Positions 17,601-24,506 of a stretch of 64,000 nt of DNA are shown here, piece after piece; the stretch's first letter is position 1, and each line of letters opens with the position of its first letter. The translations under genes were made by a program, and so were the position numbers. The notes under the pieces are model-generated. The model had not been told where the DNA came from, did no database searches, and saw only the letters and a list, made by a program, of their open reading frames with translations. This DNA is from JBGLNJ01 sp034434835 (lineage in GTDB: Bacteria > Chloroflexota > Anaerolineae > Fen-1058). The DNA is taken from the NCBI GenBank assembly GCA_034434835.1, contig DAOTXX010000167.1, forward strand, positions 1 to 64,000, read 5' to 3'.

Positions 17601-18883
17601 TCCTCACGCGCGAGGTTTCGCGCGATAAATCGCAGGCTAATCGCTACTTGCTCAACACCACCCTGCTGCGCGTGGGCCTGGGCGTCGCGGCCGCCCCCGC
17701 GCTGGTGGGGTTCATCGTCATATTCCAAACCGTTTCCGCATCCAAGCTCACGCCAGACGCGATCCTCACGCTCGCGCTGCTGTACGCCAGCCTCCTGCCG
17801 CAAAGCCTCTCGACCGGCCTGACCGGCCTGTTTTACGCTTACGAAAAAGCCGAGTACCCGGCCGCCATCACGGTCGTGACCGCGCTCATCAAGATCGCCA
17901 TCGGCGTGCCGGTATTGGTGTGGACGCGCAGCATCGTCGGCATCGCCGCCGTCTCGGTCGTCGTCAACGCGATCACATTAATCATCCTGGCGACGTTGGC
18001 GATGCGCATGTTCTTTGTGCCGCGTTGGGAAAGCGACCGCGCGCTGCAGCGCTCGATGCTGCGCGAATCGTTCCCGCTGATGATCAACAACTTGCTTTCG
18101 GCGCTGTTCTTCAAGGTGGACGTGACGCTGCTCAAGCCGCTCAGCGGCAGCCAGGGCGACCGGGTCGTGGGCTGGTACAACCAGGCGTACAAGTGGGTGG
18201 ACGCGCTCAACGTCATCCCGCAGTATTTCACCTTCGCGCTGTTTCCGGTGCTGGCTCGACAGGCCGCCGAAGACAAGGCTGCCGCGCGCCGTTCGTATCA
18301 TCTGGCGATCAAGCTGCTGGTCATGCTCGCACTGCCGACGGCGGTGTTGACCACGTTTTTTGCACGCGAACTGACGATGATCATCACCTTTGGCGACCCG
18401 CGCTTTCAGCCGGATTCGACCCTCGCGCTGCAACTGATGATCTGGAGCATCCCGTTCGGCTGGATCAACTCGGTGACCAATTACGTTCTCATCGCGCTGG
18501 GCCAGCAGCGCAAGCTGACGAATGCGTTCCTGATCGGGCTGGGATTCAACGTCATCGCCAACCTGATTTTCATCCCGCTGTATTCGTACAAGGCCGCCGC
18601 CGTCATCACGATCCTGTCCGAGATCGTCGAGGGCAGCGCGTTCTACTGGTACATCCGCAAGAGCATCGGCCCGGTGCCGTGGGTGCGGTCGCTGTGGAAG
18701 GTGGGGGGCGCAGGCGCGGCGATGCTGGCGGCAATGTTCCTCGCCTTTCCGATCAGCGCGCCGCTGGCGTTGATCGTGGGAATGATCGTCTATCCCGTCG
18801 CGCTCATCGCTTTGTGCGCGTTCGGCCCGGAAGAGCGCGCGGCCCTGGCGCCGGTCATGCCTCGATGGATGCGGAAGGAATAA
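14495..18883 (+). CDS. YfhO-like membrane protein fused to a Wzx/MATE-type flippase
   Basis: This 1462-residue polytopic protein has two parts. Residues about 35-980 match the YfhO family, whose Gram-positive members take part in lipoteichoic-acid or surface-polymer glycosylation. Many N-terminal membrane helices are followed by a large extracytoplasmic part (LWRFTTYDPRG, DVRGYDSMFP, SSWLVLGDSYFPGW). Residues about 985-1462 form a polysaccharide-type flippase (RVAKNSLTAIVLNLMTRVLD, LLGPEGVGRFYFA, 12-14 helices). The fusion joins glycan transfer with lipid-linked-sugar flipping. Three stretches of the YfhO part are repeat-derived (about residues 406-478, 547-569, and shorter ones near 787 and 843). 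The first 35 residues come from a spacer repeat, and the real start may be TTG near 14609. It follows the DPM1-like gene, probably in the same transcript. Confidence 0.87.
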   Translation: MSNVEGPLRGTNPLRFATRTGDEGRKTSVSGRSSFVTWLIVLGFFLLPLALLWQQTLGGKTLIPADVLFGFQPWKSAAAQFGISFPQNHLVADLVLENYAWKRFILESLRQGEIPLWNPYTFAGEPFLANGQHSALYPFSLIFYLVPLPQAYGWFTVSQLWLAGVWMYLLARVLGLRRASAVIAGITYQLSAFFVFSIVFSMIIAAAAWLPFILAMAELVIRQQPALGGRPARAPWAMLGAMGLGIAMLAGHPEMIYPYTLFVTGAFAAWRLAATLPRSMIPTVAWLGVMIGLGLALGAVQFLPMVEALTLNFREGAASLREVLSWSYPWRRIIAFLIPNFFGNESHHAYLDVFSWQTLPAKAYSDGQYVWWDIKQSVEGAAYLGILPLVLAVLGILTAHHSLSHPSFVNRLVKAPPADESAGYTTTPDKSGWENVRDSRADSLDDNLVSSSGPLTQVERGDASPSLPSKGTGRTRWLHHPYVPFFAMLALFSLALVFPTGLYAVIYYLPGLSQLHTPFRWVFPYTLSIAILAGFGADFLARTRQDANHQDTKTQSLKKDSSSLGVLVVRVGWVLFWSGLAFIVVLLLSRFTFPAQSLRLADAAVARLAKADTTFADGRMFYSYLFPWLLIFGLMMMASGAVVRVSRCPIYLPFQHRPIWEVLAVAVIALDLFAYGYGFNPAVDPKPLDYRPPVLDFLKQDASLWRFTTYDPRGLKTMNMNSGWWNGLQDVRGYDSMFPKQYLRYIQTIEKQDDYLYNRVGPVRDARALDSPMLDMLNVKYVITEDPIPNTKLTLVYDNEVKVYRNEAVAPRAFTLPQSCTIYTDDELAALGKYDPRQYVVVSGIGDQVLSDVSCALRHATITIYKSNEVWIDVDVKESSWLVLGDSYFPGWVAFRRPLGGTEEQEQELTITRANGNFRAVQLEPGTWTVRFRYSPLWVKLGAFTTFIAAMVLVLIAGVYVWRYAYRESADDSTARRVAKNSLTAIVLNLMTRVLDMAFAMLMARLLGPEGVGRFYFAVVILAWFDTFTSFGLQTLLTREVSRDKSQANRYLLNTTLLRVGLGVAAAPALVGFIVIFQTVSASKLTPDAILTLALLYASLLPQSLSTGLTGLFYAYEKAEYPAAITVVTALIKIAIGVPVLVWTRSIVGIAAVSVVVNAITLIILATLAMRMFFVPRWESDRALQRSMLRESFPLMINNLLSALFFKVDVTLLKPLSGSQGDRVVGWYNQAYKWVDALNVIPQYFTFALFPVLARQAAEDKAAARRSYHLAIKLLVMLALPTAVLTTFFARELTMIITFGDPRFQPDSTLALQLMIWSIPFGWINSVTNYVLIALGQQRKLTNAFLIGLGFNVIANLIFIPLYSYKAAAVITILSEIVEGSAFYWYIRKSIGPVPWVRSLWKVGGAGAAMLAAMFLAFPISAPLALIVGMIVYPVALIALCAFGPEERAALAPVMPRWMRKE
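15713..15925 (+). repeat. In-frame repeat block in the YfhO fusion
   Basis: About 210 bp of low-complexity sequence contains the palindromes gccgatgaatcggc and cccgataaatcggg and two C/G-rich arms. It separates two normal transmembrane segments and encodes a hydrophilic, non-conserved loop. Confidence 0.6.
16137..16200 (+). repeat. Perfect 19-bp inverted repeat inside the YfhO fusion
   Basis: The sequence accaccaagacaccaagac at 16137-16155 is exactly complementary to 16182-16200. It is translated as NHQDTKTQSLKKDSSSLGVL between two membrane helices, with no frame break. Confidence 0.8.
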
Positions 18884-18893
18884 GACGCGGTCT

Positions 18894-19571
18894 ATGCCTG
18901 AAAGGGTTTTCCTCTTTGGCGATGAAAGCGGCACGCTGGTTGATCCGCGCGATCCAACCGTCGCTGCCGCGCTCGTCGTCACGGCTCAACCGGAACTGCT
19001 GAGGTTAATCATTCCACGAGCGTGGCGCAAGTACACCCAGCGCAAGGGCAAACGCCATCCGATTGACGAATTCAAATTTCACGAGGTCGAGCAAATTGAC
19101 CGACGGCGAGTGCTGAGCGCATTATCGCGGACACAAGCCGAGCTGGTTGTGTTGATCGTAGAGAAGGGCGAACAGCAAATTCCTGACACGCCGGGGAATT
19201 ATGGACTGCTGTGGGCTGAAGTGATCGAAATGTGCCAATCCTACTATCCGCAGTCAGAGATGATCATCACGCTGGATCGGCATTTTTCCAAAGTCGTTCA
19301 CCAGCAGACCGTATCAGCGATGCTCGTGGAATGGCTGGCGCTCATGCCGAAACCGAATTATGCAGACAGTCAAACCAGTCCTTTGGTGCAGTTAGCCGAT
19401 TTCGTAGCCGGAGCTTTTCATCGCAAGTACACAAGCAATGACAGCACATTGGCTGACCTGGTGGCAATCCAAGTCGTTGAGCAGCGTATTCTGCGTTGGA
19501 GAGACCTGAAGCGCAAGTGGCTTTTGCGACAGAAAACAAAAAATGGTAAAAGCCCAGGGGAGTCACTTTGA
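18894..19571 (+). CDS. DUF3800 family protein
   Basis: This 225-residue protein is of the DUF3800 family, predicted to adopt an RNase H-like fold and often found near mobile or defence genes. The characteristic acidic motifs are FLFGDESGT at the N-terminus, IITLDRHF in the middle and SPLVQLADFVAGAFHRKY near the C-terminus, which together would form a metal site. It starts 10 bp after the flippase stop. The last residues (KNGKSPGESL) are translated from the left arm of an inverted repeat, so the natural C-terminus may be shorter. The substrate is unknown. Confidence 0.82.
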   Translation: MPERVFLFGDESGTLVDPRDPTVAAALVVTAQPELLRLIIPRAWRKYTQRKGKRHPIDEFKFHEVEQIDRRRVLSALSRTQAELVVLIVEKGEQQIPDTPGNYGLLWAEVIEMCQSYYPQSEMIITLDRHFSKVVHQQTVSAMLVEWLALMPKPNYADSQTSPLVQLADFVAGAFHRKYTSNDSTLADLVAIQVVEQRILRWRDLKRKWLLRQKTKNGKSPGESL

Positions 19572-19633
19572 AGGCGAACCCTCGGTGAACAGCTCCAGGC
19601 TGTCCGACTGCTCCCTGGATTTACTTTTACCAT
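19543..19633. repeat. Inverted repeat at the 3' end of the DUF3800 gene
   Basis: A 10-bp perfect pair, atggtaaaag (19543-19552) and cttttaccat (19624-19633), with an inner imperfect ccaggggagt / ctccctgg pair, would form a long hairpin that could act as a terminator. Confidence 0.6.
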
Positions 19634-20020
19634 CCGGTGACAATCTTAGCACGGAGCCGCCCAATTGTCAATGGGATCAAAATGAAAGGGGCGCGTCCTT
19701 ACCCCCTCCAACTCCCCCCCACCCCTCCTAAAGGCGGAAGGATGAAGGCAAGTCCTTCCTACTTCGTCCTTCTCACTTTATCCTTCAGGAGAGGGAAGAG
19801 GACGCAAGGGAGGGAGCTGCGCCCCATCCTTGCAAAGGGCTTGACAGCCTCCAGCAACGGGGCTAATATAGTATCCCTCTACAACAATTGCGCTATCTGC
19901 GAGATTTTTTGAAGCCACGAATTTCACGAATTGCACTAATTTTGAAACCCCTTCGTGAAATTCGTGTAATTCGTGGCAAAAATTTGGTTGCGGCGAAAGC
20001 CGCGCTATGGAAGGGGGTGC
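19634..20020. other. Non-coding stretch with two repeat blocks
   Basis: No gene is seen. A C-rich block with partly complementary G-rich sequence occupies 19690-19830. A hairpin at 19915-19976 is made of cacgaatttcacgaatt and its near-inverted copy, a repeat type common in uncultured bacteria. It lies about 55 bp before the next start codon. Confidence 0.6.
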
Positions 20021-20032
20021 AGGAGGTGATGC

Positions 20033-20251
20033 ATGGAAAGAGTTTCTTCTGATTTCCAACAGGCCATCGAGATTGTTGAAGCGCTGCCGCCTGAGGACCA
20101 GAGGCTGTTGATTGAAATCATCCGCCAGCGGTTGATCCAATACCGCCGCGCCGAGCTGTTGGCTGAAGTCACTGAAGCGCGTGAAGCTTACCAGCGGGGA
20201 GACGTTCGTCGTGGCACGGTCGCTGATCTGATGAAAGAACTGGATGAATGA
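20033..20251 (+). CDS. Addiction-module antitoxin component
   Basis: This 72-residue, mostly helical acidic protein resembles the short antitoxins paired with RelE/YafQ toxins (addiction-module component type). The motif ALPPEDQRLLIEIIRQRL is followed by a flexible charged tail with VADLMKELDE. A near-perfect Shine-Dalgarno (aggaggtgat) sits just before the ATG. The stop overlaps the start of the toxin gene (ATGA), giving coupled translation with the antitoxin first, the usual order. Confidence 0.8.
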   Translation: MERVSSDFQQAIEIVEALPPEDQRLLIEIIRQRLIQYRRAELLAEVTEAREAYQRGDVRRGTVADLMKELDE

Positions 20252-20532
20252 GAACCCTGATCTGGAGCACAACCTTTGCCCGAGCCTTCAAGCGATTGGC
20301 TCGCCGTGATCCAGGATTGAGGGACAGGATCGAGCGCGCACTCGATCAGTTGGCGCAAGACCCATTTCACCCTACCCTGCACAGTCACAAGTTGAAAGGC
20401 GAGTGGGCTGGCGCGTGGGCTTGCACGGTGGACTATGACAACCGTATCCTGTTCGAGTTCACCCAAAACCCGGAATTGGGCCAGGAGGAAATCCTGCTGT
20501 TAACGGTGGGCACACATGATGAGGTTTACTGA
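20248..20532 (+). CDS. YafQ/RelE-family toxin
   Basis: This 94-residue protein matches YafQ-type mRNA interferases of the RelE/ParE fold, which cut mRNA on the ribosome. It shows FARAFKRLARRDPGLRDRI at the N-terminus, DPFHPTLHSHKLKG in the middle and DYDNRILFEF near the end, ending with LLTVGTHDEVY. The His in GTHDEVY corresponds to the catalytic C-terminal His of YafQ. It overlaps the antitoxin stop by 4 bp. A degenerate DUF2283 frame follows directly. Confidence 0.85.
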   Translation: MRTLIWSTTFARAFKRLARRDPGLRDRIERALDQLAQDPFHPTLHSHKLKGEWAGAWACTVDYDNRILFEFTQNPELGQEEILLLTVGTHDEVY

Positions 20533-20665
20533 GCCAGAGTTCTGTGTGGATTACGACCAGGAAGCCAACGTGCTCCACATCAGCTTTGAGCACCCGCAAA
20601 GGCGACAGAGAGCAAGAAGTGTGATGACAGCGTGCCGTTGCGGTACCTTGGGGTAGACTTGGATT
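20517..20665 (+). pseudogene. Frameshifted DUF2283 remnant
   Basis: An ATG overlapping the toxin end opens a frame reading DYDQEANVLHISFEHPQ, the first half of a DUF2283 protein. After the run caaagg the matching sequence continues in another frame as KATESKKCDDSVPLRYLG. One missing A in the A-run explains this. The domain end is also lost where the aldolase gene begins. DUF2283 genes commonly accompany RelE-type toxins. Confidence 0.55.
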
Positions 20666-20666
20666 C

Positions 20667-21578
20667 ATGTCAAAACTATCTCAGATTTCACTCGCAGGCA
20701 TCTTTCCCCCTATCCCGACGCCCTTCAAATCGAACGAGGACCTGGACCTGGACCATTTGCAGTCCAACCTCGAACACTGGAACCAAGAGCCGCTCGGCGG
20801 TTACGTCGTAGGCGGATCGAACGGCGAGTTCCCCTTTCTCACGGCCCAGGAGCGCGTCGAGGTGGTGCGCGCGGCGCGGCAGGTCATCCCGCGCGACCGA
20901 CTGCTCATCGCTGGTTCGGGGATGGAGTCGGCACGCGAGACGATGGACCTGACCCGCCGCATGGCCGAGGCCGGCGCCGACGTCGCCATCGTCGTCACGC
21001 CGAATTACTACAAGGCGCGTATGAGCGTGTCCGCGCTGGAGGGGTACTTTCGCCAGGTCGCCGATGCTTCGCCGATCCCGATCATGCTCTACAGCGTCCC
21101 GGCGAACACAGGACTGGACCTGCCCGCGCAAGCTGTCATCGCCCTGGCCCAGCATCCCAACATCATCGGCATGAAGGACAGCGGGGGTGACGTGACCAAG
21201 ATCGGCCTGATGGTGCACGAGACGCGCGGCACGGGCTTTCAGATCGTGGCGGGATCAGCCGGGTTCTTTTTGGGCGCGCTGGCCGTCGGCGCGGTCGGCT
21301 GTGTGCCGGCGCTGGGCAACATTGCCGGGAGTAAGCTCGCGCAGTTGCTCCAAGCCTTTCAACGCGGCGACCTGGACACGGCGCGCGCGGTCCAACTCCC
21401 GCTCATCGAAGCCAACTATGCCGTGACCTCGCGCTTTGGCGTGCCCGGCCTCAAAGCCGCGATGGACATGGTGGGACATTACGGTGGGCCAGTGCGGTCG
21501 CCCTTGATGCCGCTGGCGCGGGATGAGCAAGAGACTCTGCGGCGCATCCTCGTCAAGTCAGGTATTTTGCCAGAGTGA
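20667..21578 (+). CDS. 4-hydroxy-2-oxoglutarate aldolase-like (DapA superfamily)
   Basis: This 303-residue class I aldolase is of the DHDPS/NAL superfamily. The Schiff-base lysine is Lys170 (IIGMKDSGGD) and the catalytic tyrosine Tyr142 (IMLYSVPANTGLDLP). The segments GSNGEFPFLTAQERVEVV, SVPANTGLDLPAQAV and GMKDSGGDVTKIGLMVHETR resemble the HOGA1 branch, which splits 4-hydroxy-2-oxoglutarate into pyruvate and glyoxylate, more than true DapA. The neighbouring FAD oxidoreductase and the aminotransferase at 26.8 kb would fit glyoxylate metabolism. The stop codon is part of a spacer repeat (tgatgcgtcaaacgt) that recurs after the second GNAT gene. DapA activity is not excluded. Confidence 0.82.
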   Translation: MSKLSQISLAGIFPPIPTPFKSNEDLDLDHLQSNLEHWNQEPLGGYVVGGSNGEFPFLTAQERVEVVRAARQVIPRDRLLIAGSGMESARETMDLTRRMAEAGADVAIVVTPNYYKARMSVSALEGYFRQVADASPIPIMLYSVPANTGLDLPAQAVIALAQHPNIIGMKDSGGDVTKIGLMVHETRGTGFQIVAGSAGFFLGALAVGAVGCVPALGNIAGSKLAQLLQAFQRGDLDTARAVQLPLIEANYAVTSRFGVPGLKAAMDMVGHYGGPVRSPLMPLARDEQETLRRILVKSGILPE

Positions 21579-21653
21579 TGCGTCAAACGTGAAACGTGAA
21601 ACGTCAGACGTGCCGTTTTGACGCATGACGTTTGACTCGTGACGTTTGACGGA
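21577..21653. repeat. Word-repeat spacer (gcgtcaaacgt family)
   Basis: The words gatgcgtcaaacgt and several tgacgtttgac copies face each other. The 14-mer gatgcgtcaaacgt is repeated exactly at 32944-32957, also overlapping a stop codon. Located between convergent genes, it may act as a bidirectional terminator. Confidence 0.7.
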
Positions 21654-23018
21654 TCACAGTTGACCTGTGCTGGGCCAATTCTCCAACAGCTTCCGATACT
21701 CGGGATCGTCATACCGTTCGAGCGAAAACGCCGGCGCATAATGCGGCAACGGGCTGCCCGTGACATGGGCCGCGAGCAGCTCGCCCGCGCCGCACGAAGC
21801 CATCATGCCAAAGCCCGAGAACGCGCCGATGACATAGGCCCCCTTCACCGGCAGCGGCCCGATGAGTGGACGATTCTCGCGCGTGCGCGTGTAATAGCCG
21901 CCGTCCACCACCGGCCTGGGCATCCGGTCGAAATACGCTCGCAGCGCCGGGATCATCCGCGCCAGGCCGCGCAGCGCAAGTTCGGGATACCAGGGGTCGA
22001 ATGGCGGCGGAAACGTCGGCGGCGCCGGGTCGGCGTGATAATCCCACATGATGAGGATGATGGGGCTATCGGCCGGGCCTTCCGGGCGAGTGTGTACACC
22101 TGAGGGAAAAGTCTGCAACAGCCATTGGGTGTCCGGTGACCGGCTCAGCTCGGCGCGCTCATCATCGTTCCATCGCAACGGCTGCGGGTCGCTCCAAATG
22201 AACAGCGGCGCATCACGCGGGACGATGTGTTGATGATCGGCGAACGCTACTTTGGTGTGCAATTCAGTATAGACGGGCAACTCGACGCCCAGCAGCTTGC
22301 CCACCGATTGGAGAAACGGCCCTGCGGCGTTGACCACACAGCGCGTGGCGACCGTTTCGCCTGACAGACGCACCCGTTCGACCCGGTTGTTCACCACGTC
22401 CACCGCTTCGACACGCGCCGTCATCAATCGGATCCCACGCTCGCGCGCTCGCTCGAGCAGATACGCGCCCATCGTCTGTCCGCTGAACCATCCGCAACGA
22501 CGAGCGTGGACCACCGCAACGGTCCCTTCCGCCAGGTCAGGGAAATGTTTTCGGATCAGAGTCTGATCGAGCAAGACATCTGCGCCGGTCGGCTGACGCT
22601 CAAAGCCGTCCGGGGGCGCGGGGAGATAGCGGATGTGGTCTTCCTGGCCTGGATGCACCCGCACCGGCCCGGCCCCCAGCGAGGCGGCTTCCTCAGCCGC
22701 AGCCATAAAAGCCGGGATGCGCGCCGGGTCCGCCGTCGCATAAAGATAGCCGCGCCGGTTGAGTCGGAAGGCATTGTCGGTCTCGCGCGCCAGGTCTTCC
22801 AGAAGGTCAATGCTGCGATTCATCAGCGCCACCATCGCATCGCCCGGCCCCGGCCACCAGTTGCGATAGCACTCGGCGGAATTGGCGCTGGTCAGCGAAA
22901 GCGGCGGGCGTTCGTCCACCAGCGCCACATCCGTCACGCCGTGCTTGACGGCCAGATGGTATGCGGCGGAAATCCCTGCAATCCCAGCTCCGCAAATGAC
23001 GACCTCGGCTGTGCGCAT
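21654..23018 (-). CDS. FAD-dependent amine oxidoreductase (DAO/sarcosine dehydrogenase-like)
   Basis: This 454-residue flavoprotein is of the DAO superfamily (glycine, sarcosine and D-amino acid oxidases and dehydrogenases). The N-terminal dinucleotide-binding motif is VVICGAGIAGISAAYHLA. The substrate-binding sheet lies near 190-330, and a C-terminal FAD contact reads GAFSGFGMMASCGAGELLA after RPLIGPLP. The start at 23018 has a GGAG site; the frame extends further upstream but without family similarity. Products of this class are imines or oxo-acids such as glyoxylate, fitting the adjacent aldolase-like gene. It is divergent from the redox cluster, with about 200 bp between start codons. Confidence 0.85.
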   Translation of the reverse strand: MRTAEVVICGAGIAGISAAYHLAVKHGVTDVALVDERPPLSLTSANSAECYRNWWPGPGDAMVALMNRSIDLLEDLARETDNAFRLNRRGYLYATADPARIPAFMAAAEEAASLGAGPVRVHPGQEDHIRYLPAPPDGFERQPTGADVLLDQTLIRKHFPDLAEGTVAVVHARRCGWFSGQTMGAYLLERARERGIRLMTARVEAVDVVNNRVERVRLSGETVATRCVVNAAGPFLQSVGKLLGVELPVYTELHTKVAFADHQHIVPRDAPLFIWSDPQPLRWNDDERAELSRSPDTQWLLQTFPSGVHTRPEGPADSPIILIMWDYHADPAPPTFPPPFDPWYPELALRGLARMIPALRAYFDRMPRPVVDGGYYTRTRENRPLIGPLPVKGAYVIGAFSGFGMMASCGAGELLAAHVTGSPLPHYAPAFSLERYDDPEYRKLLENWPSTGQL

Positions 23019-23131
23019 TGTCGCCTGCTCCTGATTCAAGATGCTGTTATGGTAGCACACCCCGGCCAAACTTCAAAGGCATTCGACTAGTCCCATCGGA
23101 CTGCCCAAAATAGTCCCTTGGGCTGATACCC

Positions 23132-23160
23132 TTGACGCGGCGAATCTATTACACTATAAA
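23132..23160 (+). promoter_or_regulatory. Sigma-70-type promoter of the hdr cluster
   Basis: TTGACG (23132-23137), a 17-bp spacer and TATAAA (23155-23160) precede hdrC by 55 bp. Just upstream, tagtccc occurs twice (near 23091 and 23111), once inside a near-palindrome cccaa...ttggg, a possible operator. Confidence 0.65.
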
Positions 23161-23214
23161 CGCCGGGCGTGTCACTTGTTCACCACTGTACCAGTCACCC
23201 CCTGGAGTACACCT

Positions 23215-23619
23215 ATGAGAACTCGACTTTCGGCAGAAACGGTGCGCGGCGATTTTGTCCAGCAAGTGGAAGACATCAGCGGGCAGGATTTATTGGCGTG
23301 TAATCAATGTGGCAAGTGCTCATCGGGCTGCCCGGTCGCGTTTGCGCTTGACCTGCTCCCCAACCAAGTCCTTCGCATGACTCAACTGGGCCTGGAAGAC
23401 GTTCTTCAGGCCCAAACTATCTGGACGTGCGCCTCGTGCCAGACGTGCGTCAGCCGCTGCCCCAAAGGCGTGGACCTGCCGCGCGTGATGGAAGCGCTGC
23501 GCCAGATGGCGATGGAGCGCGGCTTCACGCCGCTGTATGTGGCCGAGTTGAATCCCGAACTGATCGCCGATGCGCCGCAGATGGCGATCATTGGAGGGTT
23601 TAGAAAGTTTACGGCGTGA
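23215..23619 (+). CDS. hdrC: HdrC-like iron-sulfur subunit (copy 1)
   Basis: This 134-residue soluble HdrC has two [4Fe-4S] motifs, CNQCGKCSSGCP from Cys29 and CASCQTCVSRCP from Cys72, separated by the typical QVLRMTQLGLEDVL helix. HdrC passes electrons between HdrA (flavin) and HdrB (CCG clusters). The ATG at 23215 has ggag 8 bases upstream; an upstream TTG would add non-conserved residues. The C-terminus is shorter than in the second copy. The last 40 bp are partly duplicated about 135 bp downstream. It is the first gene of the cluster, behind a strong promoter. Confidence 0.9.
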   Translation: MRTRLSAETVRGDFVQQVEDISGQDLLACNQCGKCSSGCPVAFALDLLPNQVLRMTQLGLEDVLQAQTIWTCASCQTCVSRCPKGVDLPRVMEALRQMAMERGFTPLYVAELNPELIADAPQMAIIGGFRKFTA

Positions 23620-23639
23620 GTTGGCTTGTTCGTCGTGTG

Positions 23640-23690
23640 GTATCTGCTGCAATGACAAGGTGACACGGTGACAAGGTGACAGGGTGACTG
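23640..23690 (+). repeat. Word-repeat spacer (ggtgacaaggtga family)
   Basis: Tandem gtgacaag/gtgacacg words follow the hdrC stop. The 13-mer ggtgacaaggtga at 23667-23679 is found again at the end of the second hdrC gene (30770-30782). Confidence 0.7.
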
Positions 23691-23715
23691 GTCGAAATAG
23701 CAGATGTACCACAGA

Positions 23716-23755
23716 GGGCGATCATTGGGAGGTTTAGGAAGTTTATGGCGTGGTA
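23716..23755 (+). repeat. Degenerate duplicate of the hdrC 3' end
   Basis: The sequence ggcgatcattgggaggttta and its continuation match the last 40 bases of hdrC (23581-23620) with a few changes. The copy lies behind the spacer repeat. Confidence 0.7.
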
Positions 23756-23804
23756 GACCAATTAGTCGACTGCTTGGTCAAATTGCCAAGTGACTGTTGT
23801 TTCA

Positions 23805-24347
23805 ATGTTCGCAAAAATCAAAAAGTCATTACTGGGACCCTTTGTCGAGATACGGATCAGGAGACTTGCTCACCAACTGCAGAGCAAAGATGCTATAACT
23901 CGTCTCGATGCCATTATCGCGCTCATGGAGCTCAATAACCCACAGACAGTTGATTTGCTTTTGGCAGCACATGCTGACGAGAAGGATCCCTATAACCGCA
24001 TGCTTATAGCAAGCTCATTGGCGGGACTGGGGAACCTTGCTACTCTAGAAAGCCTGTTCACAGATATTGTTACGATTGATGCTGAGGGAAAAGTAGATTG
24101 GGATTCAGCACCAGGTATCGCTTGGGCCGTGGCGCAACTCGGAGAGTCCGCACTACCCATTTTGGACAAAATGCTTGTACACCAAAACGCCACCGTGCGA
24201 TGGGTCACTGTGATGGCTCTTGGCGAGATGAAGAGCGAGCGGGCAATAGAATTGCTCAAGCAGGTGCAGCATGATAGCGACGAGTTAGTGCGTGAAGAAG
24301 TAGCTTCATACCTGAAGGAGTGGAGTGGAGACCAAGTAACTGATTGA
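23805..24347 (+). CDS. HEAT-repeat protein
   Basis: This 180-residue protein consists of HEAT-like helical repeats (AITRLDAIIALMELNNPQTV, LIASSLAGLGNLATLESL, ATVRWVTVMALGEMKSERAI, SDELVREEVASYLKEW). These are typical of protein-protein scaffolds and phycobilin-lyase-like HEAT domains. It lies between hdrC and hdrB on the same strand. It is visibly AT-richer than its neighbours and has no clear Shine-Dalgarno site, which suggests a later insertion. A role in Hdr assembly is possible but unproved. Confidence 0.7.
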   Translation: MFAKIKKSLLGPFVEIRIRRLAHQLQSKDAITRLDAIIALMELNNPQTVDLLLAAHADEKDPYNRMLIASSLAGLGNLATLESLFTDIVTIDAEGKVDWDSAPGIAWAVAQLGESALPILDKMLVHQNATVRWVTVMALGEMKSERAIELLKQVQHDSDELVREEVASYLKEWSGDQVTD

Positions 24348-24506
24348 CCGATAACTGGAGTCCACATGGGCAACCCTATTTCCCTAGCTGCACATTAGCC
24401 ACCCAAGGACGCATCGGATAGACATCGGATAAATGGATGCAATCCGTCACATCCGCTTATCCGTTGTGCCGAAGGCAATCCGTTGCGTTGAGTAGCGGAG
24501 CAATGA
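24348..24506. repeat. Spacer with catccg word repeats
   Basis: Words such as gcatcggataga, acatcggataa and the reverse-oriented atccgcttatccgttg occur between the HEAT and hdrB genes. No gene fits here. Confidence 0.5.

Noticed and set aside
20667..21578. Plain 4-hydroxy-tetrahydrodipicolinate synthase (DapA)
   Set aside because: Superfamily and catalytic Lys/Tyr fit, but the conserved segments resemble the 4-hydroxy-2-oxoglutarate aldolase branch and no lysine-pathway gene is adjacent. Not fully excluded.
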